Shown here: positions 1 to 5,732 of the stretch, in pieces
Numbering within the stretch: position 1 is the first letter of the stretch
Layout: the number at the start of each line of letters is the position of its first letter
NCBI GenBank assembly: GCA_027069645.1
Contig: JALXEI010000133.1
Location: 1-6,267, forward strand
Direction of reading: 5' to 3'
Origin: Hyphomicrobiales bacterium
GTDB taxonomy: Bacteria > Pseudomonadota > Alphaproteobacteria > Rhizobiales > JAKIUO01
DNA length: 6,267 nt
Notes under the pieces: model-generated
Seen by the model: the letters and a program-made list of their open reading frames with translations, nothing else
The model's database searches: none
What the model was told of the DNA's origin: nothing
Program-made: the position numbers and the translations under genes

Positions 1-843
1 AATATATTGCGCCTCGCCAATAGCGGCACACAACTGGTATCGGCTGGCGATGACCGGATTATCCGCATCTGGAACCTGCCGGACGGCGCGCTGTTTCGCA
101 GCTACACTGCCCATGATCAGGACATCACGGCCATTGATGTGCGCGGCGAGCGACTGTTGCAGGCCGATCGTTCGGGCAATATCTCCCTGTTCAACCTGGT
201 CGCCAGCGAACAGATCGCAACTTTCAACTCCCCTGATGGTCCGGTCCGCTCTCTCGCCTTTGCCGGGTTCGGCAACGATCTTGTCAGCGGTGGTGACAGC
301 GGACAACCCGACTATCGGGAATTTTCGGATGGTCAGTATTTTCCGCGTCCCCTTCGCGGCCAGCCCCATGACGGTGCGATACTGGCCATTCTTTCTCACA
401 AGCGTTTCTTTGTTACCGGCAGCGCCGACGGTACCGCCAGAATATGGAGCCGGAAACGAAAAAACCTGATCCGCACCTATCATGGCCATCACGGCCCGGT
501 CGCCGCCCTCGCCCTTTCCCCGAAAGCCTATCGCCTCGCAACCGGCAGCCTTGATGATACAATTAAAATATGGTCTCCAAAGTCCCGCCGTCTGCGACGC
601 ACCATCAAGGCTGGCCAGGGCGGTGTTCTGGCTCTTGCTTTCGCCTCGAACGGAAAATGGCTGGCCTCGGGCGGCAAGGACCACACGATCAAAATCTGGA
701 ATGCCCGCAACGGAAAATTTATCCGAACACTCACCGGACATGACGGGGCTGTCAGAGCCGTGCTTTTCAGTTCAAACGACGAACTGCTGCTTTCCGCCGG
801 GGTAGATGCAACCATCCGTTTCTGGGACTGGAACGGGCGTTAA
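1..843 (+). CDS. WD40-repeat beta-propeller protein, C-terminal part (5' end outside window)
   Basis: This is the C-terminal part of a WD40 protein. The reading frame is open to base 1, and the first in-frame start-like codon (TTG at 7) falls inside a repeat, so the true start lies upstream. Counting residues from base 7, the end of one blade (SAGDDRIIRIWN, about 12-23) is followed by six more: about 36-63, 77-106, 121-147, 160-189, 203-231 and 244-273. Blades 4-7 are canonical, with GH near the start and a D-x-T-[AI]-[RK]-[IF]-W ending (for example GSADGTARIW, GSLDDTIKIW). The second blade is weaker and the third (77-106) is degenerate, lacking the terminal W. Seven blades would close one propeller, so a catalytic or targeting domain could precede it outside the window. 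The protein stops right after the last blade, with no C-terminal extension. The fold is known as a protein-interaction scaffold; its partner and function are unknown here. It converges on the TIR-WD40 gene about 40 bp away. The ending TAA is followed by an A-rich stretch with no convincing terminator hairpin. Confidence 0.9.
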   Translation, partial: NILRLANSGTQLVSAGDDRIIRIWNLPDGALFRSYTAHDQDITAIDVRGERLLQADRSGNISLFNLVASEQIATFNSPDGPVRSLAFAGFGNDLVSGGDSGQPDYREFSDGQYFPRPLRGQPHDGAILAILSHKRFFVTGSADGTARIWSRKRKNLIRTYHGHHGPVAALALSPKAYRLATGSLDDTIKIWSPKSRRLRRTIKAGQGGVLALAFASNGKWLASGGKDHTIKIWNARNGKFIRTLTGHDGAVRAVLFSSNDELLLSAGVDATIRFWDWNGR

Positions 844-883
844 AAAAAGAAATGAATGCAGAGATCCGGAACCTGCTTCCTCG

Positions 884-2920
884 CTATTTGCGCGATGTGC
901 GGTGTTTGAGTTTCCGACACCAGTCAGGCAGTGTCTCGCCAAGAAAATATTTTTTCCTTTGCGCAGATGTCAGACACCTTGTCACCGTCCGGCGCGCCCT
1001 TGCAACGAGATCCTGATCGGATGCGGGCAACGGCCAGAGACGCGCTGTCCCGTCCCCCGATGCCGTCACCACCATTTTGCCGTCAGGTGAAAAAGAGGCA
1101 CCGCTGACAATACCCTTGTGACCACGCAAAACCAGCAGAAGATCACCGGTCGCCACATCCCAGATTCTTGCAGTATTGTCCTTCGATGCGCTTACGAGGC
1201 GCTTGCCGTCGGGACTGAATGAAGCGCTCAGAACCGCCCATTGATGGCCGCGCAAGACCCGCTGCAACACACCGCTGCGCGCACTCCACAAACGCACCGT
1301 CTTGTCCTGCGAGGCCGTGGCAATCAGCTTTCCTGCCGGATCGTAACGCGCATCGCGAACAACATCACCATGACCTTTCAGCGTCGCCAGCATATCGCCA
1401 CTCCCGACATCAATGATCCGCGCTACATGGTCTGCACCAGCCGTCACGATCCGTTCTCCGTCCGGACTGAAAGAGGCGTGTTCGAGACCGGCCTTGAAAC
1501 CCAGAAATATTTTCAGCGTCTTGCCACCGGCGACATCCCACATGCGCGCGGTCTGATCACTCGATGCGGTAACAATTCGACGGCCATCCGTCGAGAATTC
1601 AGCGCTTGTGAGTTCATGATTGTGACCTTTCAGGACGCGAACCGGTTTGCCGGTACGGGCATTGAACAAACGCGCCCTGTTATCCAGCCCGGCCGTCAAT
1701 ATCAGGCTCTGGTCCGGATTGAACACGGCACTGTTGACAAATCCGTCATGCCCGTCGAGGCGCAACACCTGTTTTCGAGTCGACTTTTTCCAGACTCTGG
1801 CGGTCCGGTCCCAGGACGATGTGAGGATATAGCGACCATCGGGACTGAATACGGCACCGCTGACATGATTCTCGTGACCACGAATGACCAGCCCGTCCTG
1901 AATTTTAACCCAGGACGTATAGAGCGCGTCCCGCGCCTTGAGGCGATCGTCCTTCTCCTGCGCCTCGCCAAAGGCTTCGAGTGACAACAGCAAGGCAGTT
2001 TGCACTTCGCCGGTCTCGCGCAGATGATTGGCAACCCGCGACAAAAACAGCGACTGGCGTTTTTTGACATTGGCCAGTTCCTTGCGAACGGCATCCTTGC
2101 CGCCGATCGTTCGATCGGAAACAAAACCGATCACCGCCGTTGCCACAACAAAGGCCAGAAAGGCCACACCGGCAACGCGCATTTTGTCGGCAATGACCCA
2201 TTTGCTGCCGCGCTTCAACAGCGGATTGAACCCGGACAGTTTTTGCCCGAGTGTTTTCAGGGTTTTTCGGGTTTTGACACGTGTTCCGGCAACCGGCAGT
2301 TTCAACAGGCGTGTAAACCAGGCCGGAAAGGTGCTCCAGCGAATACCGCGTTGCAGTATTTTAAGGGTCCGGTTGACACCGGCCTGCCGATGGTCTGGCG
2401 AAATCGACGTTTTTCTCGTGTGGGTTATAACGCTTTTTTTGTTCGGATCATGATCGACAATCACAGCGCCCTGCAAGACGATATCCGAATTTTTCGCCTC
2501 TCCTTCGTCTCTCGTCGCCCCCTCCTCAGGCGGTGCGGCACGCTGCAACGCCTCACGCAATTCAACAAGACCATCCTCACGGTTTCGGGTCATATCGATG
2601 AGATCAAGTGCACCGGAGACGGGGTGGTTTGTGGGCGCTTCGAGAACGCCCAGCAGGGTTTTTTCGGCCGTTTTGGCCGTCTCGAATTCCCATTCACACA
2701 GTCGGGACGCCTGCCAGAACGGGGTCACGAGAAACAGGACAATATCGGCACGGTTGATCGCGCTCTCGAATTCGGGCCTGAGGTCGTCAAAACGCCCCTG
2801 TTCCTGCTTCTTGCTGCGATCAAGCAGAACCACCTCTTGATGATGTTCGGCAAGCCAGGTTTGCAGTCCCCGGGCGGCACGTTCATCTCGACTGGAAAAG
2901 CTCAGGAAAATGCTGGCCAT
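884..2920 (-). CDS. TIR domain - transmembrane - WD40 propeller protein (putative NADase-type effector/sensor)
   Basis: Residues are numbered from ATG 2920. Residues 2 to about 125 form a TIR domain: box FLSFSSRD (5-12), a hydrophobic strand before TPFWQ, and S72-x-x-C75-x-x-E78, which matches the S-x-W-C-x-x-E motif carrying the NAD-cleaving glutamate of TIR enzymes. The segment IDMTRNRED near 109-117 resembles TIR domains of bacterial WD40 fusions. About 120 residues of charged, then strongly basic linker follow, then one hydrophobic helix at about 249-268, a helical segment (about 275-345), and seven WD40 blades (about 348-377, 390-419, 432-461, 474-503, 516-545, 558-587, 600-629). The tail (630-678, with LTSAQRKKYFL and LPDWC) resembles tails of nSTAND/TIR-WD40 proteins. 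No Walker A or B motif is present. The positive-inside rule puts TIR in the cytoplasm and the propeller outside (inference). GTG 2923 lies directly before ATG 2920; GGGAGG sits too close to the GTG, so I prefer ATG. The stop is TAG. NADase activity and a defence role are inferred from family knowledge. Confidence 0.88.
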   Translation of the reverse strand: MASIFLSFSSRDERAARGLQTWLAEHHQEVVLLDRSKKQEQGRFDDLRPEFESAINRADIVLFLVTPFWQASRLCEWEFETAKTAEKTLLGVLEAPTNHPVSGALDLIDMTRNREDGLVELREALQRAAPPEEGATRDEGEAKNSDIVLQGAVIVDHDPNKKSVITHTRKTSISPDHRQAGVNRTLKILQRGIRWSTFPAWFTRLLKLPVAGTRVKTRKTLKTLGQKLSGFNPLLKRGSKWVIADKMRVAGVAFLAFVVATAVIGFVSDRTIGGKDAVRKELANVKKRQSLFLSRVANHLRETGEVQTALLLSLEAFGEAQEKDDRLKARDALYTSWVKIQDGLVIRGHENHVSGAVFSPDGRYILTSSWDRTARVWKKSTRKQVLRLDGHDGFVNSAVFNPDQSLILTAGLDNRARLFNARTGKPVRVLKGHNHELTSAEFSTDGRRIVTASSDQTARMWDVAGGKTLKIFLGFKAGLEHASFSPDGERIVTAGADHVARIIDVGSGDMLATLKGHGDVVRDARYDPAGKLIATASQDKTVRLWSARSGVLQRVLRGHQWAVLSASFSPDGKRLVSASKDNTARIWDVATGDLLLVLRGHKGIVSGASFSPDGKMVVTASGDGTARLWPLPASDQDLVARARRTVTRCLTSAQRKKYFLGETLPDWCRKLKHRTSRK

Positions 2921-2923
2921 CAC

Positions 2924-2931
2924 CCCTCCCG
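2924..2931 (-). promoter_or_regulatory. Ribosome binding site deciding the start of the TIR-WD40 gene
   Basis: Read on the minus strand, the bases before the start are GGGAGGG, then GTG-ATG. The GGAGG core leaves about four bases before the ATG at 2920 and almost none before the GTG at 2923. The ATG is therefore the better start, giving 678 residues. The spacing is on the short side. Confidence 0.6.
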
Positions 2932-3048
2932 GCTGGCGTAAACGGACACCTTCTCTCTATAACGCACAATCAACCCGCAAGGTATCCCTTTTTACACCTG
3001 CCCCCGTCAGCAGAGTGCAAAATTCATGCGACAAACAGCCCAGGTAAC

Positions 3049-3083
3049 AACCGGTTAAGCACATATGGCAGGAACCTGTTCAG
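3049..3083. promoter_or_regulatory. Cluster of small palindromes, possible operator region between divergent genes
   Basis: The 209 bp between the divergent TIR-WD40 and ppk2 genes contain a perfect 8-bp palindrome AACCGGTT (3049-3056). Two overlapping inverted repeats follow: CAGG-AA-CCTG (3069-3078) and GAAC-CT-GTTC (3072-3081). They sit just upstream of a TTGACT hexamer. I do not recognise them as sites of a known regulator, and GAAC-N2-GTTC does not have LexA spacing. Short palindromes also arise by chance, so confidence is low. Confidence 0.25.
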
Positions 3084-3112
3084 TTGACTATGTTATTATA
3101 AACACGAAATTT
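3084..3112 (+). promoter_or_regulatory. Weak candidate sigma70-type promoter for ppk2
   Basis: TTGACT at 3084-3089 is one base from the -35 consensus. At a 17-base spacer the -10 position reads AAATTT (3107-3112), which is poor. A better TATAAA lies at 3097-3102 but is too close to this -35 box. The whole stretch 3090-3120 is AT-rich, as promoters often are. A transcription start near 3119 would leave a very short leader before the ATG at 3133. Confidence 0.3.
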
Positions 3113-3132
3113 ATCGTAAACAGAGTATCACC

Positions 3133-4053
3133 ATGACGCAAAAAAAAATGCCTGAAGGCGACAAGCGGCAGTCCCGGGACAAATGCCATGATCAGATTCG
3201 GCAACTGAAAAGGCAGAACAAAAGGCTGAAAAAGCGTCTTCGCAAACTCGCTTCCAAAAAATCCAAGGCTCTTGTCAGGCGCAATAACGAGCTGGCCCTG
3301 AAACCCTATCAGGCCGAACTGCTGAAACTGCAAGCCCATCTGGAGCGCGAAAAAACCAAATTCATCATCCTGTTCGAGGGGCGCGACGCTTCGGGCAAGG
3401 GCGGGACCATTCGCCGGACAACCCGCTATATGAACGAAAAACATTACCGTGTTGTCGCCCTTGGCAAACCCACGGAAACACAGCGCACACAATGGTTTTT
3501 CCAGCGCTATGTGGAACAGTTCCCGCGCGGCGGCGAAATGGTTCTGTTTGACCGAAGCTGGTATAACCGCGCGATGGTGGAGCCGGTCTTCGGTTTTTGC
3601 ACCGATGAAGAATACAAGCATTTTATGAAGGGCGTTGTCGGCTTCGAGAAAGATCTGGTGCGTCAGGGCACGGTGCTGCTGAAGCTCTATTTTTCCGTTA
3701 CCAAGAAGGAACAGGCCCGGCGTTTCAAGCGACGCAAGGATGATCCGTTGCGGCAATGGAAACTGAGCGAGGTGGATGTGCAGGCCCAGGACCGCTGGGA
3801 CGATTTCACCGAGGTCAAATACGCCATGCTGAAACGCACCCATTCCTCGTCAGCCCCCTGGACCGTCATACGCTCCAACAACAAGCAGGCGGCCCGCCTC
3901 AATGCCCTGAAGGTCATACTCAATTGTGTCGAATATGAAGGCAAGGACCCGAATCTGGACTTCGTACCGGACCCGAGTATCGTTGTATCCGGTGCCCGCG
4001 AAATCGAGCTCATGGAAGCCGATCGCCTGCGAATGGGTAAATTTCAGAACTGA
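3133..4053 (+). CDS. ppk2: Polyphosphate kinase 2 family protein (class I-like, polyP:NDP phosphotransferase)
   Basis: The PPK2 family transfers the terminal phosphate of inorganic polyphosphate to nucleoside diphosphates, reversibly, in the cytoplasm. Walker A is G83-R-D85-A-S-G-K89-G, with the conserved Asp of the G-x-D-x-x-G-K-G family motif. KPTETQRTQWFFQRY (112-126) follows, then Walker B with VLFDRSWYNRA (D140, R141), and the lid region at about 196-215 with RRFKRRKDDPLRQWK, then DRWDDF. APWTVIRSNNK (241-251) and RLNALKVIL near 255-263 complete the core. These motifs read like class I, single-domain PPK2, which prefers ADP or GDP; the exact substrate cannot be read from sequence. The 306-residue length is ordinary to slightly long because residues 1-55 form a Lys/Arg-rich, coiled-coil-like extension. 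The ATG at 3133 has only a weak AGAG upstream; ATG 3148 has no Shine-Dalgarno sequence either and would lose five residues. It is divergent from the TIR-WD40 gene, convergent with glmM, and appears monocistronic. Confidence 0.93.
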   Translation: MTQKKMPEGDKRQSRDKCHDQIRQLKRQNKRLKKRLRKLASKKSKALVRRNNELALKPYQAELLKLQAHLEREKTKFIILFEGRDASGKGGTIRRTTRYMNEKHYRVVALGKPTETQRTQWFFQRYVEQFPRGGEMVLFDRSWYNRAMVEPVFGFCTDEEYKHFMKGVVGFEKDLVRQGTVLLKLYFSVTKKEQARRFKRRKDDPLRQWKLSEVDVQAQDRWDDFTEVKYAMLKRTHSSSAPWTVIRSNNKQAARLNALKVILNCVEYEGKDPNLDFVPDPSIVVSGAREIELMEADRLRMGKFQN

Positions 4054-4066
4054 TAGCGGAATGCAA

Positions 4067-4090
4067 AAAGGCTGACTCACCTTTCTCTTT
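4067..4090. terminator. Weak hairpin after ppk2, possible bidirectional terminator
   Basis: AAAGG (4067-4071) pairs with CCTTT (4080-4084) across an 8-base loop, 14 bases after the ppk2 stop. On the plus strand CTCTTT follows. On the minus strand the hairpin ends in CCTTTTTGC, giving a short T run. A 5-bp, AT-rich stem is weak, so this is only a candidate. Confidence 0.3.
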
Positions 4091-4105
4091 CGGTCTCGAT
4101 ATCCC

Positions 4106-4146
4106 GCTTCCCGGACAAGCAATAGCGCCGATCCGGGATCCAGGGG
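4106..4146 (+). repeat. Imperfect palindromic intergenic repeat, copy 1
   Basis: This element of about 40 bp contains TCCCGGA (4109-4115) and its exact inverse TCCGGGA (4132-4138), so it can fold as a hairpin with a loop of about 16 bases. The reverse complement of 4203-4242 aligns to it over its full length with one gap and roughly 75-80% identity by eye, sharing GGACAAGC and an AGCGC core. I infer a REP-like dispersed element; copy number elsewhere in the genome cannot be seen here. Confidence 0.6.
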
Positions 4147-4202
4147 CGGCAAGCGCAGAACGGATTGAGAAAATAAACCAAAACAAAAGCATATCACTTG
4201 TG

Positions 4203-4242
4203 GCCCTGGGCCCCGGCTCTGCGCTGCGCTTGTCCAGGGAGC
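4203..4242 (-). repeat. Imperfect palindromic intergenic repeat, copy 2 (inverted)
   Basis: This is the second copy, in opposite orientation to 4106-4146. It is itself palindromic: CCCTGG (4204-4209) pairs with CCAGGG (4234-4239) around a GC-rich loop (GCGCTGCGCTT). Read on the minus strand it lies about 60 bases after the glmM stop. About a dozen bases later the minus strand becomes T-rich (TTTTGTTTTGGTTTATTTT, 4170-4188), so this copy could help end glmM transcription. The two copies together could also form one large stem with a loop of about 55 bases. Confidence 0.6.
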
Positions 4243-4299
4243 GGAGCAGCCTGTCAACCTGAACAAGTCCCCCAGGGGAATCGCGGTCCGCGGGTACGC

Positions 4300-5643
4300 T
4301 CAGGCGCCAGCCCCCAGTACATCACAAATTTCCCCGACAACACTGTTGACCAGTTGCTGATCGTCGCCCTCGGCCATAACGCGAATGACCGGTTCCGTAC
4401 CGGAAGGACGGATCACCAGACGCCCGCTTTTTCCCAGCTTCTCCTCACCGGCACTGATGGCCTCGCGAACCAGCTTTTGCCTGAGCGGTTCACCGTTTTT
4501 GTAGCGCACATTTTTCAGCATTTGCGGCACACGCTCGAACCTGTTGCAAACCTCCGAGACCTTCTGACCTTTCCGCGCAACTTCCGCCATGACCTGCAAG
4601 GCGGAAACCAGCCCGTCGCCCGTTGTGGTAAAGTCGGACAAGACAATATGTCCCGATTGTTCGCCCCCGACATTGAAACCGTGCTGACGCATATGTTCGA
4701 CAACATAGCGGTCTCCCACAGGCGTTCTTGCGAGCTTCAGGTCAAGGCTGTCAAGATAGCGTTCCAGTCCAAGATTCGACATGACTGTCGCGACGACCCC
4801 GCCCCCTGTCAACCTTTCACTATCCAGCCAGCTCTCGGCCACAACTGCCATGATCTGGTCACCATCAATCTCGCGCCCCTTCTCATCGACGATCAGCATG
4901 CGATCGGCATCGCCATCAAGGGCGATCCCGATATCGGCGCGCACCTCACGGACCTTTTCGCTCAGCAGACCGGTATGGGTGGAACCGCAATCCCTGTTGA
5001 TATTGAAACCGTCAGGCGAAACGCCGATCTGTACAACCTCGGCCCCCAGTTCCCACAAAGCCTCGGGGGCCACCTTGTAGGCGGCGCCATTGGCACAGTC
5101 GATCACCACACGCATGCCCTCGAAACTCTGATGACGAGGAAGGGTCCGTTTGGCAAATTCGATATAGCGTTCGCGCGCCGATTCAATCCGCTTGGTGCGT
5201 CCCAGCTTTTCCGATCCCGCCAGCATGGTGCTGATATCACCATCCATCAGTTTCTCGATTTTCAGTTCGGTTTCATCAGAGAGCTTGTAGCCATCGGGAC
5301 CAAACAGCTTGATACCATTATCGGAGAAAACATTATGTGAAGCCGATATCATCACACCGATATCGGCCCGCAGGGAACGGGTCAGCATGGCAACAGCAGG
5401 TGTCGGCATGGGGCCAAGCTGGAAAACATCCATGCCAACCGACGTGAACCCGGCAATCAGCGCCGATTCCAGCATATAGCCGGACAAACGCGTATCCTTG
5501 CCAATCACCACGCGATGACGATGACTGCCGGTTGTAAAAACCTTGCCTGCCGCCATTCCCACCTTCATGGCAATTTCCGAAGTCATGGGAAACGAGTTGG
5601 CTTTTGCACGAATCCCGTCAGTACCAAAATATTTTCGGGTCAT
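4300..5643 (-). CDS. glmM: Phosphoglucosamine mutase GlmM
   Basis: GlmM converts glucosamine-6-phosphate to glucosamine-1-phosphate in the cytoplasm, a step toward UDP-GlcNAc for peptidoglycan and lipopolysaccharide. The 447 residues match the family length (E. coli 445). All four active-site loops of the alpha-D-phosphohexomutase fold are visible: the phosphoserine loop ISASHN with S102, the position known in E. coli GlmM; the metal loop D243-G-D245-A-D247-R; the sugar-binding loop GEQSGH (327-332); and the phosphate-binding loop RPSGTEP (412-418). The N-terminus KYFGTDGIR is typical. Two usually conserved neighbours differ: Ala follows GTDGIR where Gly is usual, and Val follows ISASHN where Pro is usual; neither is catalytic. 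The ATG at 5643 has AGGTGG seven bases upstream and a TATAAT box further up, supporting this start. It lies 89 bp after the EAL-domain gene on the same strand. A long open frame on the opposite strand is a compositional shadow. Confidence 0.97.
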   Translation of the reverse strand: MTRKYFGTDGIRAKANSFPMTSEIAMKVGMAAGKVFTTGSHRHRVVIGKDTRLSGYMLESALIAGFTSVGMDVFQLGPMPTPAVAMLTRSLRADIGVMISASHNVFSDNGIKLFGPDGYKLSDETELKIEKLMDGDISTMLAGSEKLGRTKRIESARERYIEFAKRTLPRHQSFEGMRVVIDCANGAAYKVAPEALWELGAEVVQIGVSPDGFNINRDCGSTHTGLLSEKVREVRADIGIALDGDADRMLIVDEKGREIDGDQIMAVVAESWLDSERLTGGGVVATVMSNLGLERYLDSLDLKLARTPVGDRYVVEHMRQHGFNVGGEQSGHIVLSDFTTTGDGLVSALQVMAEVARKGQKVSEVCNRFERVPQMLKNVRYKNGEPLRQKLVREAISAGEEKLGKSGRLVIRPSGTEPVIRVMAEGDDQQLVNSVVGEICDVLGAGA

Positions 5644-5650
5644 TTATTTT

Positions 5651-5656
5651 CCACCT
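5651..5656 (-). promoter_or_regulatory. Ribosome binding site of glmM
   Basis: AGGTGG on the minus strand, seven bases (AAAATAA) before the glmM ATG. It is a good match to the anti-Shine-Dalgarno sequence at ideal spacing and fixes the start. Confidence 0.7.
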
Positions 5657-5671
5657 GTTCTTGCAAATTTC

Positions 5672-5703
5672 ATTATACAGTTCGTTTCAGTTCATTTTTT
5701 CAA
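5672..5703 (-). promoter_or_regulatory. Candidate glmM promoter with consensus -10 box
   Basis: On the minus strand a perfect TATAAT lies at 5677-5672, about 28 bases before the glmM ATG. That implies a leader of about 20 bases, enough for the AGGTGG site. The -35 side is poor: TTGAAA (5703-5698) sits at a 20-base spacer, and at 17 bases there is only an A run. It suggests glmM is transcribed independently of the upstream EAL gene, although readthrough is possible because no terminator is seen between them. Confidence 0.5.
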
Positions 5704-5732
5704 TCGTTTTTCCCAATTGATGTCAGTTGCTG

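Larger units (their letters stand above)
4054..4299. other. Noncoding convergent intergenic region between ppk2 and glmM
   Basis: These 246 bp between two convergent stop codons hold the weak hairpin at 4067-4084, the two inverted palindromic repeats, an A-rich spacer (4168-4190), and small palindromes near the glmM end: TCCCC-CA-GGGGA at about 4268-4279 and CGCG-GTC-CGCG at about 4282-4292. I see no reading frame here with a recognisable protein and no RNA gene. Confidence 0.7.

Noticed and set aside
844..883. Terminator between the convergent WD40 and TIR-WD40 genes
   Set aside because: Only a 4-bp GGAA/TTCC stem (868-880) is present, with no T run in either direction.
1241..2941. Long open frames on the plus strand (1241-1984, 2000-2941) opposite the TIR-WD40 gene
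   Set aside because: Their translations show no domain and lie antisense to a clear TIR-WD40 protein with motifs along its whole length. They are shadows of its codon composition.
2956..2984. Promoter for the TIR-WD40 gene based on TATAGA on the minus strand
   Set aside because: At a 17-base spacer the -35 position reads TACCTT, a poor match, and no other spacing gives a convincing pair.
3088..3843. 251-codon minus-strand frame opposite ppk2
   Set aside because: Antisense to an unambiguous PPK2; no motifs in its translation.
4198..5340. 380-codon open frame on the plus strand opposite glmM
   Set aside because: It begins in the palindromic repeat, shows no recognisable motif, and is antisense to a full-length GlmM with all active-site loops.
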